A stretch of 30,341 bases of DNA, taken from Gammaproteobacteria bacterium (lineage in GTDB: Bacteria > Pseudomonadota > Gammaproteobacteria > Thiohalobacterales > Thiohalobacteraceae). The stretch lies in the NCBI GenBank assembly GCA_018819175.1, contig JAHJQQ010000039.1:1-30341 (forward strand), in the 5' to 3' direction. The position numbers were made by a program, and so were the translations under genes. Shown here piece by piece: positions 16,592-24,074 of the stretch (positions are counted from its first letter, which is position 1; each line of letters starts with the position of its first letter). The notes below the pieces were generated by a model, which saw nothing but the letters and a program-made list of their open reading frames with translations, was not told the origin of the DNA and searched no databases.

Positions 16592-16636
16592 ACTTTAGGT
16601 AGGGAGGGTGACAGAGAGATGACAGAACAATGACAA
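16592..16636 (-). promoter_or_regulatory. Pho box with three half-sites and a -10
   Basis: On the minus strand three PhoB half-sites follow each other at exactly 11-bp spacing: TTGTCAT (16636-16630), CTGTCAT (16625-16619) and CTGTCAC (16614-16608). The last two match the consensus fully. TAAAGT (16597-16592), a plausible -10, begins exactly 10 bp after the last half-site, as in E. coli phoA. It drives the choice-of-anchor I gene. Confidence 0.88.
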
Positions 16637-16705
16637 GCAGCGTGGCAACACCGCTACTGCCAGATGTTTACCGCGTGTAAACGAAACAATCGCTCTAGTG
16701 GGGAA

Positions 16706-16795
16706 TTATTTGGCCAGCACGGTATCCACGGCCTGCTTGAATTGCTTGGCCACGAAGGGGTTTTCCAGCACATAGTCGCCGACAAGGTTTCCGCG
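16706..16795 (-). pseudogene. Possible C-terminal gene fragment
   Basis: The minus-strand frame ending in TAA at 16706 has a protein-like tail, VLENPFVAKQFKQAVDTVLA then K. Upstream the frame runs into the antisense of the insertion-sequence remnant. I do not recognise the parent protein. It looks like a gene end cut off by the insertion. Confidence 0.35.
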
Positions 16796-16814
16796 GCACC
16801 CAGAGAATCCGTGC

Positions 16815-17001
16815 CGGTGGAGTCCTTCTTCAGCAGCCTGAAGAAGGAGAAAATACGTCGCCACATCTTCGAAACCCGTGAAGCAGCGCGAGCGGAAATA
16901 TTCGATTATATTGAGGTGTTTTATAATCGGGCGAGACGCCATCAACACCTGGAAATATCAGCCCGGCAGACTTTGAGCAGCAGATGGCAAGATTAGGCTG
17001 A
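16815..17001 (+). pseudogene. 3' remnant of an IS3-family transposase, frameshifted
   Basis: The frame reads VESFFSSLKKEKIRRHIF, then ETREAARAEIFDYIEVFYN and RARRHQH. This is the C-terminal end of the IS3-family OrfB integrase (the E of the DDE motif lies in ESFF, followed by the K/R helix and the YNxxRxH motif). The N-terminal two thirds are missing. One base is lost after HL near 16950. In the shifted frame the usual ending follows: GNISPADFEQQMARLG and a TGA at 16999-17001. It is not functional. It marks past insertion at the edge of the phosphatase block, just downstream of rlmD. Confidence 0.85.
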
Positions 17002-17052
17002 GTGTCTACGGAAACGAAGCAATTCCAAATTACCGCTCTCAACTGCGGGTTC

Positions 17053-17111
17053 AACCGGTGGTTGCAACACCTTCTACTTAAGAAGAGTCTAGTGCGTTGC
17101 ATCCGCCGGTT
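17053..17111. repeat. 59-bp imperfect palindrome, insertion-sequence-end-like
   Basis: AACCGGTGGTTGCAACACCT (17053-17072) is opposed by a near complement at 17091-17111 (sharing AACCGG, GG and TGCAAC). A smaller CTTCT/AGAAG pair lies in the middle. The GTTGCAACC...CCGGTT words resemble the ends of some insertion sequences, but I cannot assign a family. Confidence 0.5.
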
Positions 17112-17193
17112 AAATCCACATGATTGAGCAGTCATTCAACAGCAACCTCTGATCGGACCAATCCAGGTTACACCCCATCTTCCCTATCCGTCT

Positions 17194-18525
17194 TTATTTC
17201 GTCTTCTGGAACAGGGCGATCGACTCCACATGCGTGGTATGCGGGAACATATCCATCACGCCCGCCTTCATCAGCCGGTAGCCATGTTCGGTGACTAACA
17301 GTCCCGCATCGCGCGCCAGTGAAGCGGGATTACAGGACACGTATACAACCCGCTTGATACCCAGCTTAGCGATGGCCGGAATCATTTCCAGCGCGCCGCT
17401 GCGAGGTGGATCGAGCAACAGTTTGTCGAACGGTTGTTTGAGCCAGGGATAGATCGTTGTGTCTTCGGCCAGGTTGGCGACATGGAATTCGGCATTGGCG
17501 ATGCCATTGCGCGCGGCATTGTCGCGGGCGCGCTGCACGAGGCCCACGTCGCCTTCCACACCGACCACCTGCGCGCAACGCCGCGCCAGGGGCAATGTGA
17601 AATTACCCAGTCCGCAGAACAGATCCAGCACACGGTCGGTTGGCTGCGGATCGAGCATGCTGATCGCCAGTTCGATCATCGACTGGTTGATATCACGATT
17701 GACCTGGGTGAAATCGGTGGGCAGAAATTGCAGACGCAGATCATGGTCCGGCAGTCCATAGTCCAACGTCGATGTTTCGGGCCAGAGCAGATAGACACTA
17801 TCCGGGCCTGCCGGCTGCAGATAGATATGCAGTCCAGTACGTTCACCATAAGCGCGCAGATGCGCCTGGTCTTTATCCGACAACACATCCAGATTGCGGA
17901 ACACCAGCGCAGCGGCGTTATCACCCACGGCAATTTCGATTTGCGGAATGCGTTCGCGCGCTTCCATGCCTTCCAGCATCTCCGCCAGCTCGGTGATGCG
18001 CTCGCCGATCAGCGGATGCAGCACCATGCAACGCGTCAGCTCGGCCAGATAGGGCGCATGCTTCTCACGAAACCCGACCAGCATACGGCCTTTTTTACGC
18101 ACATACTTCGCACCCAAGCGCGCCTTGGTGCGATAACCCCAATGAGGACCACGCAGAGGCGGCAACACTTCTGCCGGCTCGACCTTGCCGATATGTTTGA
18201 GGTTGCCGAGCAGCACCTGCTGTTTGGCATCGATCTGCGCCTGCGCCTCCATATGCTGCAGGCTGCAACCACCGCAGACGCCGGCATGGAGGCATTTAGG
18301 CTCCACGCGCTGCGGTGATGCCTGCAATACCTCGACGACGGAGGCCTCGTCATATTTTCTGTGACGCTCGACCAGTTTTGCCAGAACGCGCTCGCCCGGC
18401 AAGGCGCCATCAATGAATACCGTTTTGCCCTCAATGCGCGCGACACCGCGGCCGTCATGCGACAGGGATTCGATGCTGGCTTCAATCGGCTCAGTGGGAA
18501 GACGGGGTTTGCGGGAACGACTCAT
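17194..18525 (-). CDS. rlmD: 23S rRNA (uracil-1939-C5)-methyltransferase
   Basis: A 443-residue RlmD (RumA) that makes m5U1939 in 23S rRNA with S-adenosylmethionine. An N-terminal TRAM domain (about 10-72) is followed by the iron-sulfur cluster cysteines: C78, C84 and C87 (CLHAGVCGGC), and C166. The SAM site is LDLFCGLGNFTLPLA, and DPPRSG precedes the catalytic-Cys motif YVSCNPASLARD. I chose the ATG at 18525. A GTG at 18546 would add seven residues and lie inside a palindrome arm. Length is normal and the C-terminus is intact (HVESIALFQKTK). In related bacteria, relA follows rlmD. Here that place is taken by insertion-sequence debris and the phosphatase block, and the rlmD 3' end exists a second time at 614-790. 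Confidence 0.95.
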   Translation of the reverse strand: MSRSRKPRLPTEPIEASIESLSHDGRGVARIEGKTVFIDGALPGERVLAKLVERHRKYDEASVVEVLQASPQRVEPKCLHAGVCGGCSLQHMEAQAQIDAKQQVLLGNLKHIGKVEPAEVLPPLRGPHWGYRTKARLGAKYVRKKGRMLVGFREKHAPYLAELTRCMVLHPLIGERITELAEMLEGMEARERIPQIEIAVGDNAAALVFRNLDVLSDKDQAHLRAYGERTGLHIYLQPAGPDSVYLLWPETSTLDYGLPDHDLRLQFLPTDFTQVNRDINQSMIELAISMLDPQPTDRVLDLFCGLGNFTLPLARRCAQVVGVEGDVGLVQRARDNAARNGIANAEFHVANLAEDTTIYPWLKQPFDKLLLDPPRSGALEMIPAIAKLGIKRVVYVSCNPASLARDAGLLVTEHGYRLMKAGVMDMFPHTTHVESIALFQKTK

Positions 18526-18543
18526 CGATAATCCAATTTTATT

Positions 18544-18623
18544 CACACCAGAGGGCGCAGAGAACGCGGAGTAATTGATTGTTTAATCGATCAAACTCTG
18601 CGTTCTCTGCGCCCTCTGGTGTG
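18544..18623. repeat. Long palindrome between rlmD and the exonuclease gene
   Basis: Two 29-bp arms (18544-18572 and 18595-18623) are inverted copies with a single mismatch. The outer 23 bp are perfect. The 22-nt loop contains a further TTGAT/ATCAA pair. The arm words (GGGCGCAGAGAACGC) are like those of common dispersed repeats, and a related word occurs near 29991. The transcript would form a very stable hairpin just after the exonuclease stop, without a T-tract. Confidence 0.9.
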
Positions 18624-18634
18624 CAATTACTATT

Positions 18635-19405
18635 TCACAGCCAAGCCGCCAAAAACTCATCGAAATGCGGTTTGGCTTCGGCCTTGAGGTAATCGCGCAG
18701 TTGCAAGCATTCGGCATGATACTCGGCGGCGGACAGTTTGCCGCGCATCAGTTCGAAACGCAGATATACCAGATAGGTATTCAATACATCGGTCTCGCAG
18801 TAATTGCGGATATCGACAATGCCGCCGGCCAGGTAGTTATCCCATACCTTGGCGCCGCTCATGCCCATCTTGCCGGGGAAACCCAGCATGCTGGCGATAT
18901 CGTCCAGTGGCGCTACAGCGCGCGGCTGATAGCCGGATAAAACGTCCATGAGGTCAGTATGCCGCGCATGGAAGCGACTCTGATAATTGTTCCATTTGAA
19001 ATCGCGATCGTCATCGCCGGTATCCCAATAGCGCGGCGCGGCGATGCCGTGGACCAGTCCGCGGTAATGCAACACCGGTAAATCGAAACCACCGCCATTC
19101 CAGGACACCAATGTTGGCGTGTATTTATCGATACCGTCAAAGAAACGCTGCACCAGCTCCTTCTCATCGGATTCGGGTTCGCCCAATGACCAGACCTTCA
19201 GACTGTCACGCGAGCGCAACACGGCGGATATGGCCACCACGCGATGCAGATGCAGGCGCAGAAATTCACTGCCACCGGTCTCTTGCCGACGCAAGTGGAA
19301 CATCGCCTTGGCGACGTCCTTATCGTTCAGATCCTCAAGGCCATACAAGCGCCGTCCCGCATCGAGGTCGGGGATTGTCTCAATATCGAATACCAATACG
19401 TTCAT
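18635..19405 (-). CDS. Predicted PolB-like 3'-5' exonuclease
   Basis: A 256-residue DEDD-superfamily exonuclease of the stand-alone 'predicted 3'-5' exonuclease related to PolB' family (DNA_pol_B_exo2). The metal-binding residues are visible: FDIET (6-10), SWNGGGFDLP (101-110, D108), and NYCETDVLNTY (201-211), with the Tyr and last Asp of the DEDDy type. The protein is a bare exonuclease domain with no polymerase part. The start has AAAGG 7 nt upstream. The gene lies between a tandem-repeat array upstream and a long palindrome downstream. Members are often found near rlmD in related bacteria, which fits. The in vivo substrate is not known. Confidence 0.88.
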   Translation of the reverse strand: MNVLVFDIETIPDLDAGRRLYGLEDLNDKDVAKAMFHLRRQETGGSEFLRLHLHRVVAISAVLRSRDSLKVWSLGEPESDEKELVQRFFDGIDKYTPTLVSWNGGGFDLPVLHYRGLVHGIAAPRYWDTGDDDRDFKWNNYQSRFHARHTDLMDVLSGYQPRAVAPLDDIASMLGFPGKMGMSGAKVWDNYLAGGIVDIRNYCETDVLNTYLVYLRFELMRGKLSAAEYHAECLQLRDYLKAEAKPHFDEFLAAWL

Positions 19406-19453
19406 GCGTGAAACCTTTACATCGATATTTTAAATAACAGCAGTGGCTACGGA

Positions 19454-20063
19454 GATGTGCACAAATTACCAGCAGTGAAATACAAAGGTTAATCCCCTTC
19501 CCCTAGATGGGGGAGGGCCAGGGAGAGGGTGAATCGTTTCAGGCTAACCCCTCACCCCCTCTCCCCGAGGGGAGAGGGGATTAAGTTTCTCCTTCGCGCC
19601 TCAAGATGCGCACAAATTCCTAGCCGTGAAATACAAAAGTTAATCCCCTCCCCCTAGATGGGGGAGGGCCAGGGAGAGGGTGATTCACTTTCAGGCAACC
19701 CCCTCACCCCCTCTCCCCGAGGGGAGAGGGGATTAAGTTTCTCCTTCGCGCCTCAAGATGCGCACAAATTACTAGCAGTGAAATACAAAGGTTAATCCCC
19801 TCCCCCTAGATGGGGGAGGGCCAGGGAGAGGGTGATTCACTTTCAGGCAACCCCCTCACCCTAACCCTCTCCCCGAGGGGAGAGGGGATTAAGATTCTCC
19901 TTCGCGCCTCAAGATGCGCACAAATTACTAGCCGTGAAATACAAAGGTTAATCCCCTCCCCCTAGACGGGGGAGGGCCAGGGAGAGGGTGAATCGTTTCA
20001 GGCAACCCCCTCACCCCCTCTCCCCGAGGGGAGAGGGGATTAAGTTTCTCCTTCGCGCCTCAA
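19454..20063. repeat. Four tandem ~150-bp GC-rich repeats
   Basis: Four direct copies begin at 19454, 19605, 19757 and 19913 (periods 151, 152 and 156). Each begins near GATGCGCACAAATT, followed by GTGAAATACAAAGGTTAATC. Each unit carries two hairpins, one around CCCCTAGATGGGGG and one around CTCTCCCCGAGGGGAGAG, and ends in CTCCTTCGCGCCTCAA. The copies differ by a few bases, and the third has a small insertion (CTAACC). The words CCCTCACCCTAACCCTCTCC are those of a widespread intergenic repeat type, also seen at 22852-22943 and 30232-30322. The array fills the whole gap between the exonuclease and ydbL. No gene is inside. Confidence 0.93.
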
Positions 20064-20078
20064 TTTGTATTCCTTGTG

Positions 20079-20717
20079 TTACTTCTGCTTCCAACCGCCC
20101 CCGGCATCCTGATACCACCAACCACCAGGCGCATTGGCGACCCAGCGCCGGGCGAAGGTGGCGCGGATTTCGTCACCCCATTCAGGATGACCGTTGGCGC
20201 GGGCGATTTCGCTGTAGAGGGCGGTGCGGTCTTTGTTCTCGTCAGCGATCAACTGCTGCACCCGGCTGCGGTCACGCAGTGGAATGGAATTGAGATCACG
20301 CGCAACAATCTGTCCATCACGGGTCATACCGACGGCGCCACTGGCATAGTGCGGCGCCAGACTTGGATGACGCGCCTCCATGCCCGCGGTGATGCTTTGG
20401 ATTGCCGGCGACTTGATGTCGATGTTCGGTTCGGCCGCCTCCGCTGGAGCGATTAGCCAATCGAGCGCACTGGCCAATACCGGCATGAACAGACCATCAT
20501 TGTTTGACTGCGGTTGCGGTTGCGGTTGCGGTTGCGGCTGCGCGGGCGCGGCCGGTTCGACAGGCGCTTCACCCTCGCCTTCTGTGCCGTAGACGCGATT
20601 GATAATACGGTCGGCGGCTTCCTGCGCGGCAGCGGCAGGGAAATACACATTGATGGTCACACAGGCCGTCACAAAGATCAGCAGTGCCAACAGCACGGGC
20701 GTACGTAGCGTCGTCAT
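20079..20717 (-). CDS. ydbL: YdbL-like DUF1318 lipoprotein
   Basis: A 212-residue envelope lipoprotein. The C-terminal ~110 residues are a YdbL (DUF1318) domain; in E. coli YdbL helps assemble the YdbH-YnbE lipid-transport bridge. Unlike E. coli YdbL it has a lipobox (VTAC, Cys 19), followed by VTINVYFPAAAAQEAADRII. A linker of Pro-Gln repeats (about 59-70), encoded by a hexanucleotide repeat, precedes the YdbL domain. The ATG at 20717 has AGGAG 7 nt upstream; ATGs at 20723 and 20759 are alternatives. It lies 34 bases after ydbH. A separate ynbE gene, which normally sits between the two, is missing. The TINV strand after the Cys may serve the role of YnbE (inference). Confidence 0.82.
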   Translation of the reverse strand: MTTLRTPVLLALLIFVTACVTINVYFPAAAAQEAADRIINRVYGTEGEGEAPVEPAAPAQPQPQPQPQPQSNNDGLFMPVLASALDWLIAPAEAAEPNIDIKSPAIQSITAGMEARHPSLAPHYASGAVGMTRDGQIVARDLNSIPLRDRSRVQQLIADENKDRTALYSEIARANGHPEWGDEIRATFARRWVANAPGGWWYQDAGGGWKQK

Positions 20718-20751
20718 GGTCATACTCCTCTCCAAGTGTGAAGCCCCGGTG

Positions 20752-22824
20752 TTATTCAATGGTGGGCCCCTGTTCCAATGTGACCGATTTCAGTCGATCG
20801 ATCAGTGTGTGCCAGTCTACCTGATTCGCGTAGCCGACTACATCAATGCGCGGCGGTAGGAAGCGACCTTTTACAAGATAGTAACCATTCGCGGCAGGCG
20901 CGACGCCACCCATGGCGCACACGCCGTTCTTGAGACGGCAACTGATGCCGATTCTGTCGTACGGGAACTCCTCGAACACACCCAGGAAACTCCGCGACAA
21001 TGCACCACCGACACCGCCACCGATGCTGGACAGATTATCGACCGCCTTCTGACTGATGCGATGTCGTGAATCATCATCCTCGGGTGTGGCGAAGCGCGCA
21101 TCGAAGGCGACCGGCTGCCAGGATTGCATCTCCAGCTGGTTGACGTAACCATCCAAGCGGCCTTGTATCTTGCCAAAGGAAAAGGTTTCGGTCAGCGCCT
21201 CCAGATCCAGATTATCCAGCGCCAGATCGGCATTCAGGCGCGGCACGCGGCCGAAGGGTTCTTCCAGACGCAGGTTACGCACCGTCAACGCGCCATCGAA
21301 GGCCTTCACCAACAGCACACCACCGATTTCAAGTCGCTTGTCGGCGTAACGAACCGCGGGGATCATGCCGGACAGTTGGCCGCCGAAGGCGGGCCAGCCC
21401 AGTGCTGTAGACACCGCTTCCATGGAGACCGGCGTCAACAGGCCATCGAAGCGCCAGCGCATGTCATCCTCGCCCGGATCACTCAAGGCCAGATCCTCGA
21501 TCATGAGTTTGCCGTCGAACAGTGGAATCTCCACCGGCTCACGCAATTCAAACGCTGTGCCCCGACTTTTCACCGCCAGTTGCGCAGCGCCCAGTTCCAA
21601 ACGGTACAGACTGCCCGATTGCCAACCGAGTTCCGTCACCCGTGGCGTTGCATCGCTGCTCCAATCGATAACGCCGGACATATCAGTAAAGCCGAAGCGC
21701 TGTTGCGGGTCTTCGATACCGACATGATTCAGCGTAAGGCGCACGAGGCTGTCCGCGCCGGCCTGATAGGCATAATGTCCGGTGAAACGCCCCGCCGTTT
21801 TCAAGGCATCACCCAACTGGCCACGAATCCAGGGCTGAATATAGGTATCGAAGGCTGCCGGCAACTGCGCGTCCAGGATATCGACGTTGACGCGTTCCAA
21901 CGGAGTTTCATTCGCCAGATTCAACAGCAGTTCGCCCTGCGCACGCGCCACGCCCTGGTGTTCAAGTGTCATGGATTGCAGATGCAAACGCTGGCGCCCC
22001 GCGTGCCAGTCACCGGTCAGCTTGAGCTGCGCGGGATTCACCGCGCTGAATTCGAAATACAGCGGATCGATAAATAAGGCGCCCGCGTCAAACTGTGCGT
22101 CAACGTCGGCATGCCAGGTTGCCGCCGTGCGCGTGGCTTTTCCGCTCAACTCTAGTTTGAGGTGTTCGCTTGCCTGTGTACCGATAGCATTGGCGAAATT
22201 GATGTGTTCGCCCGCGATCTGGAAACGCACCGTTTCGACACCCGCGGCTGTACCCTGCACCGTCGCGGTGAGATTCAACCGCGCACTGAGTTGTTGCTCC
22301 ACGCCGTAACCCAGCCGACGCAGCAAACCGACCAGCCCCTCGCCCGATACCTGCCGCGCCGCAAGTTCCAGGCTCCAACCTTGCGTCTGTGATTGTCCTG
22401 CAATCTGCCAGACGCCACCGGCAAGGCCAATCTCTTTCAATGTGAGTGACACCTGATTCGAGGCACTGTCATGTTGTACCGAAATGCGACCCTTAATGGG
22501 TTCCCCCAGAAGATGCGCGATATTGATTCGGCCGGTGCAGGCGGTACCCGCGGCCGAGTGCGTGAGTTGATCGCAGTGGATACGCACATCATCGACGCGA
22601 CCGATGGGTGCCGGCAGGGTAATGGATGTGATACTGATGGCGCCGGCGTGTTCACTGCCCGGCAAGAGCTGTATCTGCAAGCTCGCCGACGATGCCTGCC
22701 AGCCTGCACCCTGCAGATCGCCCAGCGCGATTTCGATGCTGTCCAGTGCATAGGACGATACACAGACCCATTGCGCTATCAGAAACAACGCCGCGCGACA
22801 GAAGGATGTGTGCTGGGTTGTCAC
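20752..22824 (-). CDS. ydbH: YdbH-like intermembrane lipid-transport protein
   Basis: A 690-residue protein of the YdbH/AsmA-like group. In E. coli, YdbH with TamB and YhdP moves phospholipids from the inner to the outer membrane through a long hydrophobic beta-groove. Here an N-terminal hydrophobic segment (about 9-26) would anchor or export it, followed by long stretches of alternating beta-strands. The conserved C-terminal region includes LFDGKLMIEDLAL, LDGYVNQLEM, a GGG hinge (SSIGGGVGGALSRSF), and RIGISCRLKNGVCAMGG with two Cys. It is shorter than the E. coli protein. The start is GTG at 22824 with a weak ribosome binding site. The gene leads a two-gene operon with ydbL. Confidence 0.82.
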   Translation of the reverse strand: MTTQHTSFCRAALFLIAQWVCVSSYALDSIEIALGDLQGAGWQASSASLQIQLLPGSEHAGAISITSITLPAPIGRVDDVRIHCDQLTHSAAGTACTGRINIAHLLGEPIKGRISVQHDSASNQVSLTLKEIGLAGGVWQIAGQSQTQGWSLELAARQVSGEGLVGLLRRLGYGVEQQLSARLNLTATVQGTAAGVETVRFQIAGEHINFANAIGTQASEHLKLELSGKATRTAATWHADVDAQFDAGALFIDPLYFEFSAVNPAQLKLTGDWHAGRQRLHLQSMTLEHQGVARAQGELLLNLANETPLERVNVDILDAQLPAAFDTYIQPWIRGQLGDALKTAGRFTGHYAYQAGADSLVRLTLNHVGIEDPQQRFGFTDMSGVIDWSSDATPRVTELGWQSGSLYRLELGAAQLAVKSRGTAFELREPVEIPLFDGKLMIEDLALSDPGEDDMRWRFDGLLTPVSMEAVSTALGWPAFGGQLSGMIPAVRYADKRLEIGGVLLVKAFDGALTVRNLRLEEPFGRVPRLNADLALDNLDLEALTETFSFGKIQGRLDGYVNQLEMQSWQPVAFDARFATPEDDDSRHRISQKAVDNLSSIGGGVGGALSRSFLGVFEEFPYDRIGISCRLKNGVCAMGGVAPAANGYYLVKGRFLPPRIDVVGYANQVDWHTLIDRLKSVTLEQGPTIE

Positions 22825-22851
22825 AGGTCTGAACTCACAGCTGCATCACAA

Positions 22852-22943
22852 ACTCCCTCTCCCTCCGGGAGAGGGTTGGGGTGAGGTGATCAAAACAATG
22901 AAGTTGATCCCCTCATCCTGGCCTTCTCCCGGAGGGAGAAGGG
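22852..22943. repeat. Dispersed GC-rich hairpin repeat
   Basis: Two hairpins, CCCTCTCCCTCCGGGAGAGG and CCTTCTCCCGGAGGGAGAAG, are separated by about 40 bases. They belong to the same repeat type as the array at 19454-20063. The copy sits between ydbH and cysM, in a region without genes. Confidence 0.75.
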
Positions 22944-23033
22944 ATGCATCTCGTAACATCAATGGTAATTCATACCCCAGACTTCTATGACACGATGGCG
23001 CCAGATAGATATTCTCCCATCGTCTGCGTCGAA

Positions 23034-23924
23034 TCAGCCCGGAAACACGCCCGTCGACAGATAACGATCACCGCGATCACAGATAATCACCACAATAATC
23101 GCGTTCTCGACCTGTTCGGACAGTTTCAACGCCGCCGCTACCGCGCCGCCCGATGAGATGCCGCAGAAAATGCCTTCACGCGCGGCCAGCGCACGGGTAG
23201 TGTCTTCCGCAGTCTTCTGATCGATCTCGATGATCTGATCGACCCGCGAGGCATCGAAAATGCTCGGCAGGTATTCCTTGGGCCAGCGCCGGATACCGGG
23301 GATCGAGGAGCCTTCGGTCGGCTGCACACCGACGATCCGCACCTGGGGATTCTGTTCTTTCAGATAGCGCGAAGTGCCCATGATGGTGCCGGTGGTACCC
23401 ATGGCACTGACAAAATGCGTGACGCGGCCGCCGGTGTCGCGCCAGATCTCCGGGCCGGTACCTTCATAATGCGCCTGCGGATTGTCCATGTTGGAAAACT
23501 GATCGAGAACCTTACCCTTGCCCTCCGCCTCCATCTGCTTGGCCAGATCGCGGGCACCTTCCATGCTCTGCTCGCGACTCACCAGCACCAGTTCGGCACC
23601 GAACGCGGCCATGGCCTGACGTCGCTCCAGAGTCATGTTGTCGGGCATGACCAATACCATTTTGTAGCCTTTGATGGCCGCGGCCATGGCCAGGGCAATG
23701 CCGGTGTTGCCGCTGGTGGCCTCGATCAGGGTATCGCCGGGTTTTATTTCACCCCGCTTTTCAGCCAGTTGAATCATAGACAGGGCCGGACGGTCCTTCA
23801 CCGAGCCAGCGGGATTGTTGCCCTCCAACTTGACCAGGATACGGTTGGAACTGTCCCCGACCAGACGCTGCAGACGCACCAGAGGGGTATTGCCGACGAA
23901 ATCTTCTAGGGTTGGAAACTCCAT
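23034..23924 (-). CDS. cysM: Cysteine synthase B
   Basis: A 296-residue pyridoxal-phosphate enzyme that makes cysteine (or S-sulfocysteine from thiosulfate) from O-acetylserine. The PLP lysine is in NPAGSVKDRPA, the phosphate-binding loop is TSGNTG, and the C-terminal cofactor motif is SSGGAVAAAL. The ending CDRGDRYLSTGVF is typical of the family. I chose the ATG at 23924 because known CysM proteins begin MEFPTLEDFVGNTPL-like; the frame is open 44 codons further upstream without a good start. No clear ribosome binding site precedes it. It is divergent from the receptor-sensor operon. The cysM, rlmD and barA/gacS neighbourhood is common in Gammaproteobacteria. Confidence 0.95.
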   Translation of the reverse strand: MEFPTLEDFVGNTPLVRLQRLVGDSSNRILVKLEGNNPAGSVKDRPALSMIQLAEKRGEIKPGDTLIEATSGNTGIALAMAAAIKGYKMVLVMPDNMTLERRQAMAAFGAELVLVSREQSMEGARDLAKQMEAEGKGKVLDQFSNMDNPQAHYEGTGPEIWRDTGGRVTHFVSAMGTTGTIMGTSRYLKEQNPQVRIVGVQPTEGSSIPGIRRWPKEYLPSIFDASRVDQIIEIDQKTAEDTTRALAAREGIFCGISSGGAVAAALKLSEQVENAIIVVIICDRGDRYLSTGVFPG

Positions 23925-24074
23925 GGCGGCAGAGTGTACTGCATGGACACCCTGTGAAAGAAGCCTTCGGAAATCCGGGCTTTTGACGGCAGCATGCCGA
24001 GACGGCATCCTTACCCCACGGCCGCGACCAGATGGCCGATTTCTCCCATAAATCACTTAGCTGTAGGAATATTC

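Noticed and set aside
17434..18318. Long plus-strand open frame opposite rlmD
   Set aside because: It mirrors rlmD codons, and the translated sequence has no motif and an odd composition.
19454..20063. Tandem repeats as a CRISPR array
   Set aside because: The units are about 150 bp and nearly identical throughout, with no unique spacers of 30-40 bp and no cas genes nearby.
21124..22077. Long plus-strand open frame opposite ydbH
   Set aside because: It is antisense to a gene with family motifs; no ribosome binding site and no domain seen.
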